DNA from: Succinivibrionaceae bacterium UBA3769
GTDB taxonomy: Bacteria; Pseudomonadota; Gammaproteobacteria; Enterobacterales; Succinivibrionaceae
Length of the DNA: 6,313 nucleotides
Assembly: GCA_002372325.1 (NCBI GenBank)
Contig: DFFT01000022.1
Coordinates: forward strand, 16,470 to 22,782
Direction: 5' to 3'
Position numbers and translations under genes: made by a program. Below are positions 4,955 through 6,313 of this stretch, in pieces; within the stretch, counting starts at the first letter, position 1; the number at the start of each line of letters is the position of its first letter. A model generated the notes under the pieces. The model was not told the origin of the DNA. It saw only the letters and a list, made by a program, of their open reading frames with translations, and searched no databases.

Positions 4955-4973
4955 AAAGGGGCGGAGCCCCTTT
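4955..4973. repeat. Hairpin with GGA loop, first of a pair
   Basis: AAAGGGGC-GGA-GCCCCTTT is a perfect 8-bp stem with a three-base loop. It is followed by TTAGTTATTA (4972-4981), which also follows the next hairpin. It could act as a terminator in the plus direction, but the bases after it are only A/T-rich, not a T run. Confidence 0.5.
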
Positions 4974-4985
4974 AGTTATTAACCG

Positions 4986-5007
4986 GGAAGCGCCGGAGGC
5001 GTCTTCC
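4986..5007. repeat. Hairpin with GGA loop, second of a pair
   Basis: GGAAG-CGCC-GGA-GGCG-T-CTTCC is a 9-bp stem with a one-base bulge. Its core GCCGGAGGCGT (4992-5002) is an exact copy of 4851-4861. TTAGTTATTA (5011-5020) follows, repeating 4972-4981 at a distance of 39 bp. The pair of hairpin-plus-TTAGTTATTA modules seems to be a small duplicated element. Confidence 0.5.
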
Positions 5008-5100
5008 TTCTTAGTTATTATTCCTTGGGACTTTAACCTTTGTTTTTGCCGGTATTGATTGCATGGGGTTGCTTTTCCATCCTGAGGCCTGTCGCGATCC

Positions 5101-5177
5101 GGCGGGGCGGAGGAAAGATAACGAGAGAAAGGAAGGAAAAGCAGGAGGAATGAAAAGCGGAAGGAAAGCGGCGGGGA
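5101..5177 (+). other. Purine-rich stretch
   Basis: From 5101 to about 5171 the plus strand is nearly all A and G, with only scattered C or T, including runs such as GAGAGAAAGGAAGGAAAAGC. Such sequence would be unstructured as RNA and is rich in Shine-Dalgarno-like GGAGG. It may be part of a small gene's leader or just low-complexity sequence. The flanks (5023-5100 and 5178-5278) show nothing else I can assign. Confidence 0.4.
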
Positions 5178-5269
5178 ATCCCGCTGAACAATCGGAAATC
5201 GGCCGGAATACCCTCAAAATGCTCTCAAAACGTTATTTGGATCTCCGGCAGCTCATTTTTGCGGGCTGA
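5150..5269 (+). CDS. Doubtful 39-residue ORF
   Basis: The peptide begins MKSGRKAAGNPAEQSEIG and ends LDLRQLIFAG; it is basic, with a possible short helix at the C-terminus. AGGAGG sits only one base from the ATG, too close for good initiation. In favour of a real gene, a terminator-type hairpin begins about 8-12 bases after the TGA. An in-frame extension upstream to 5063 lacks any ribosome binding site and is low-complexity. No family is recognised. It may be no more than an open stretch inside purine-rich DNA. Confidence 0.2.
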   Translation: MKSGRKAAGNPAEQSEIGRNTLKMLSKRYLDLRQLIFAG

Positions 5270-5276
5270 CACCATA

Positions 5277-5302
5277 AAAGACCCCGGTTTTCCGGAGTTT
5301 TT
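5277..5302 (+). terminator. Intrinsic terminator, probably bidirectional
   Basis: CCCCGG (5282-5287) and CCGGAG (5292-5297) pair around TTTT with one C/A mismatch, and flanking A and T runs extend the stem. Plus-strand transcripts end in TTTTT (5298-5302); the minus direction reads TCTTTTA. It lies 74 bases upstream of the -35 of the next gene, so it would insulate that promoter from anything transcribed through 5000-5270. Confidence 0.6.
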
Positions 5303-5375
5303 GTATAAAAAATAGCCAAAGTGATTAAAAAATAACCAAAAATCATAATATCTTGCACACCAAACATAATAATTG

Positions 5376-5405
5376 TTTACGTTCCCGAATAATTGCTGTT
5401 AGAAT
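5376..5405 (+). promoter_or_regulatory. Promoter of the CobT/VWA-type gene
   Basis: A -35 TTTACG (5376-5381) and -10 TAGAAT (5400-5405) are 18 bp apart, with TG one base before the -10 (extended -10). The region upstream (5306-5372) is very A/T-rich and repeats AATAGCCAAA as AATAACCAAA 20 bp later. The gene starts 87 bases downstream, leaving a leader of about 80 bases. Confidence 0.55.
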
Positions 5406-5439
5406 AGCGCCGTTCCCGCAAAGGCGAACACATTATTCG
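5380..5439. promoter_or_regulatory. Repeats around the CobT/VWA promoter
   Basis: CGAATAAT (5386-5393) and ATTATTCG (5432-5439) form an 8-bp inverted repeat that brackets the -10 and start site. CGTTCCCG occurs directly at 5380-5387 and 5411-5418, 31 bp apart, close to three helical turns. These could be operator half-sites; each is short enough to occur by chance. Confidence 0.3.
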
Positions 5440-5491
5440 AAAGCCAAAGATTTGCACGAAACGTTTATTGTCAGTTAGAAAGGTAAGATTT

Positions 5492-6313
5492 ATGAAGATT
5501 AGCAGCGGTGTTTTGCCTCTTTTGATCGGCTCCTACGCCAAACGGTACGGAGTTGAACTTATGATGTACGGTCACACGGCCTACACAAACGGAAAACAGA
5601 TCACTATCCCCAGACTGGACTTAAGCGACAGCGCCGGCCAGGAAATGGCCTACGGCTACGTTGCCCATGAGTGCGGACATCTGGTGTTCACCGATTTCGG
5701 CTGCTTTAAGGATTTGCGGCAGGACTCCGCTGATTTCGGGATGTTTAATGCCCTGGAGGATGCCCGGGTAAATTTCCTGCAAACCCGCTCCTGGCCGGGA
5801 CTCCTTAAGACCTTTAATTTTCAGTATGACACCCTGAAGCGGGAATCCTGCGAGTTTTTAAGACAGCTCCGGGATGCCGGGGATCTCACCACGCTTCTGA
5901 TTCTCTATTGCAACTACCGTTCCCACTGGGAAGCCGGATTTACCGGCCGGGGCGTCCGTCATCTCCTCAGATTTTCCCACGTGGCTCTCCTGTCCCTGCT
6001 TCCGGAAGCCGTTATCGGGATGCTGAATCACATCATTTACCGGGTGGCATTCCGGCAGACATCTGATGATGTGATGCAGGTGGCGGCAGCGGCGCTGGAG
6101 TTTATCCGGAAGTATATTCGCAAGAACAATGCCGAGTATGACCGGGCCGTGAAGAAACATGAGGCTCAGCCGTCCCCCGCCGAGGCGGAGGAGGATCTGT
6201 TTTCGGAGCAGAGCAGCATGCCCCGGAGCCGCAAGGTGAGCTTTGAGCGGATCTTCAAGGATATGGACTTTCCCAAGGATCTCCTTAAGAGACTTTCGGA
6301 TGACTTCACTGAA
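5492..6313 (+). CDS. CobT/VWA-type protein with HExxH metal site, N-terminal 274 residues
   Basis: The frame is open to the right edge, so the C-terminus is missing. AHECGHLVFTDF at 58-69 is an HExxH zinc-type motif, and NALEDARVN at 86-94 supplies the downstream acidic ED. The combination HExxH...TDF...NxxEDxR is typical of the N-terminal part of bacterial proteins that end in a CobT-like von Willebrand A domain and often work with a MoxR-type AAA+ ATPase. Neither the VWA domain nor an ATPase gene lies inside this window. Residues 222-245 are acidic and proline-rich, a likely linker. There is no signal peptide, so it should be cytoplasmic. AAAGG (5479-5483) stands 8 bases before the ATG. It is transcribed away from the membrane-gene array. 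Whether the HExxH site is catalytic or structural cannot be told from the sequence. Confidence 0.75.
   Translation, partial: MKISSGVLPLLIGSYAKRYGVELMMYGHTAYTNGKQITIPRLDLSDSAGQEMAYGYVAHECGHLVFTDFGCFKDLRQDSADFGMFNALEDARVNFLQTRSWPGLLKTFNFQYDTLKRESCEFLRQLRDAGDLTTLLILYCNYRSHWEAGFTGRGVRHLLRFSHVALLSLLPEAVIGMLNHIIYRVAFRQTSDDVMQVAAAALEFIRKYIRKNNAEYDRAVKKHEAQPSPAEAEEDLFSEQSSMPRSRKVSFERIFKDMDFPKDLLKRLSDDFTE

Noticed and set aside
5011..5217. Minus-strand 68-codon frame rich in Pro, Phe and Leu
   Set aside because: It is the complement of the purine-rich stretch, which naturally gives such codons; it has no ribosome site.
5858..6160. Minus-strand 100-codon frame
   Set aside because: It is antisense to the HExxH/VWA-type gene, which has a promoter, ribosome site and family motifs.

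Overview
The window looks like gammaproteobacterial chromosome. The left edge cuts an initiator tRNA whose visible 27 bases differ from the E. coli sequence, as I remember it, at one position. Promoters have E. coli-like -35/-10 spacing, Shine-Dalgarno sites are strong (AAGGAG), and base composition is roughly balanced. The genus cannot be fixed from the sequence alone.

Layout: (1) 1-90, minus strand: the 5' part of tRNA-fMet with its stable-RNA promoter. (2) 235-1773, minus strand: a 512-residue CRISPR-associated CARF protein of the NE0113 family (putative cyclic-oligoadenylate ring nuclease), with a long C-terminal extension. (3) 1774-2142: an intergenic stretch that hides an 18-codon hydrophobic mini-ORF with a strong ribosome binding site and a terminator-like hairpin, plus a 15-bp palindrome. 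(4) 2072-4545, minus strand: four tandem paralogous genes, each with its own upstream block and 3' hairpin, at about 605-bp spacing. They encode 140-145 residue proteins with two membrane helices and a cytoplasmic C-terminal domain that I do not recognise. (5) 4546-5375: about 0.8 kb with no convincing protein gene, holding 21-bp degenerate repeats, a cluster of hairpins and palindromes, a purine-rich stretch and a bidirectional-type terminator. (6) 5376-6313, plus strand: a promoter and the first 274 codons of a CobT/VWA-type protein with an HExxH metal site, running off the right edge.

How they may work together: the four membrane proteins and the CARF protein all point the same way, in the order membrane genes, mini-ORF, CARF gene. 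A CARF ring nuclease beside small two-helix membrane proteins recalls type III CRISPR ancillary modules, in which a membrane effector is switched by cyclic oligoadenylate and a ring nuclease removes the signal. That link is inference: there is no Cas10, Csm/Cmr gene or CRISPR array in the window, and the membrane family is unidentified. The most striking direct observation is the mosaic of the array. Two neighbouring copies differ at only 2 of 256 positions across the upstream block, start and membrane half, while their cytoplasmic halves differ strongly.
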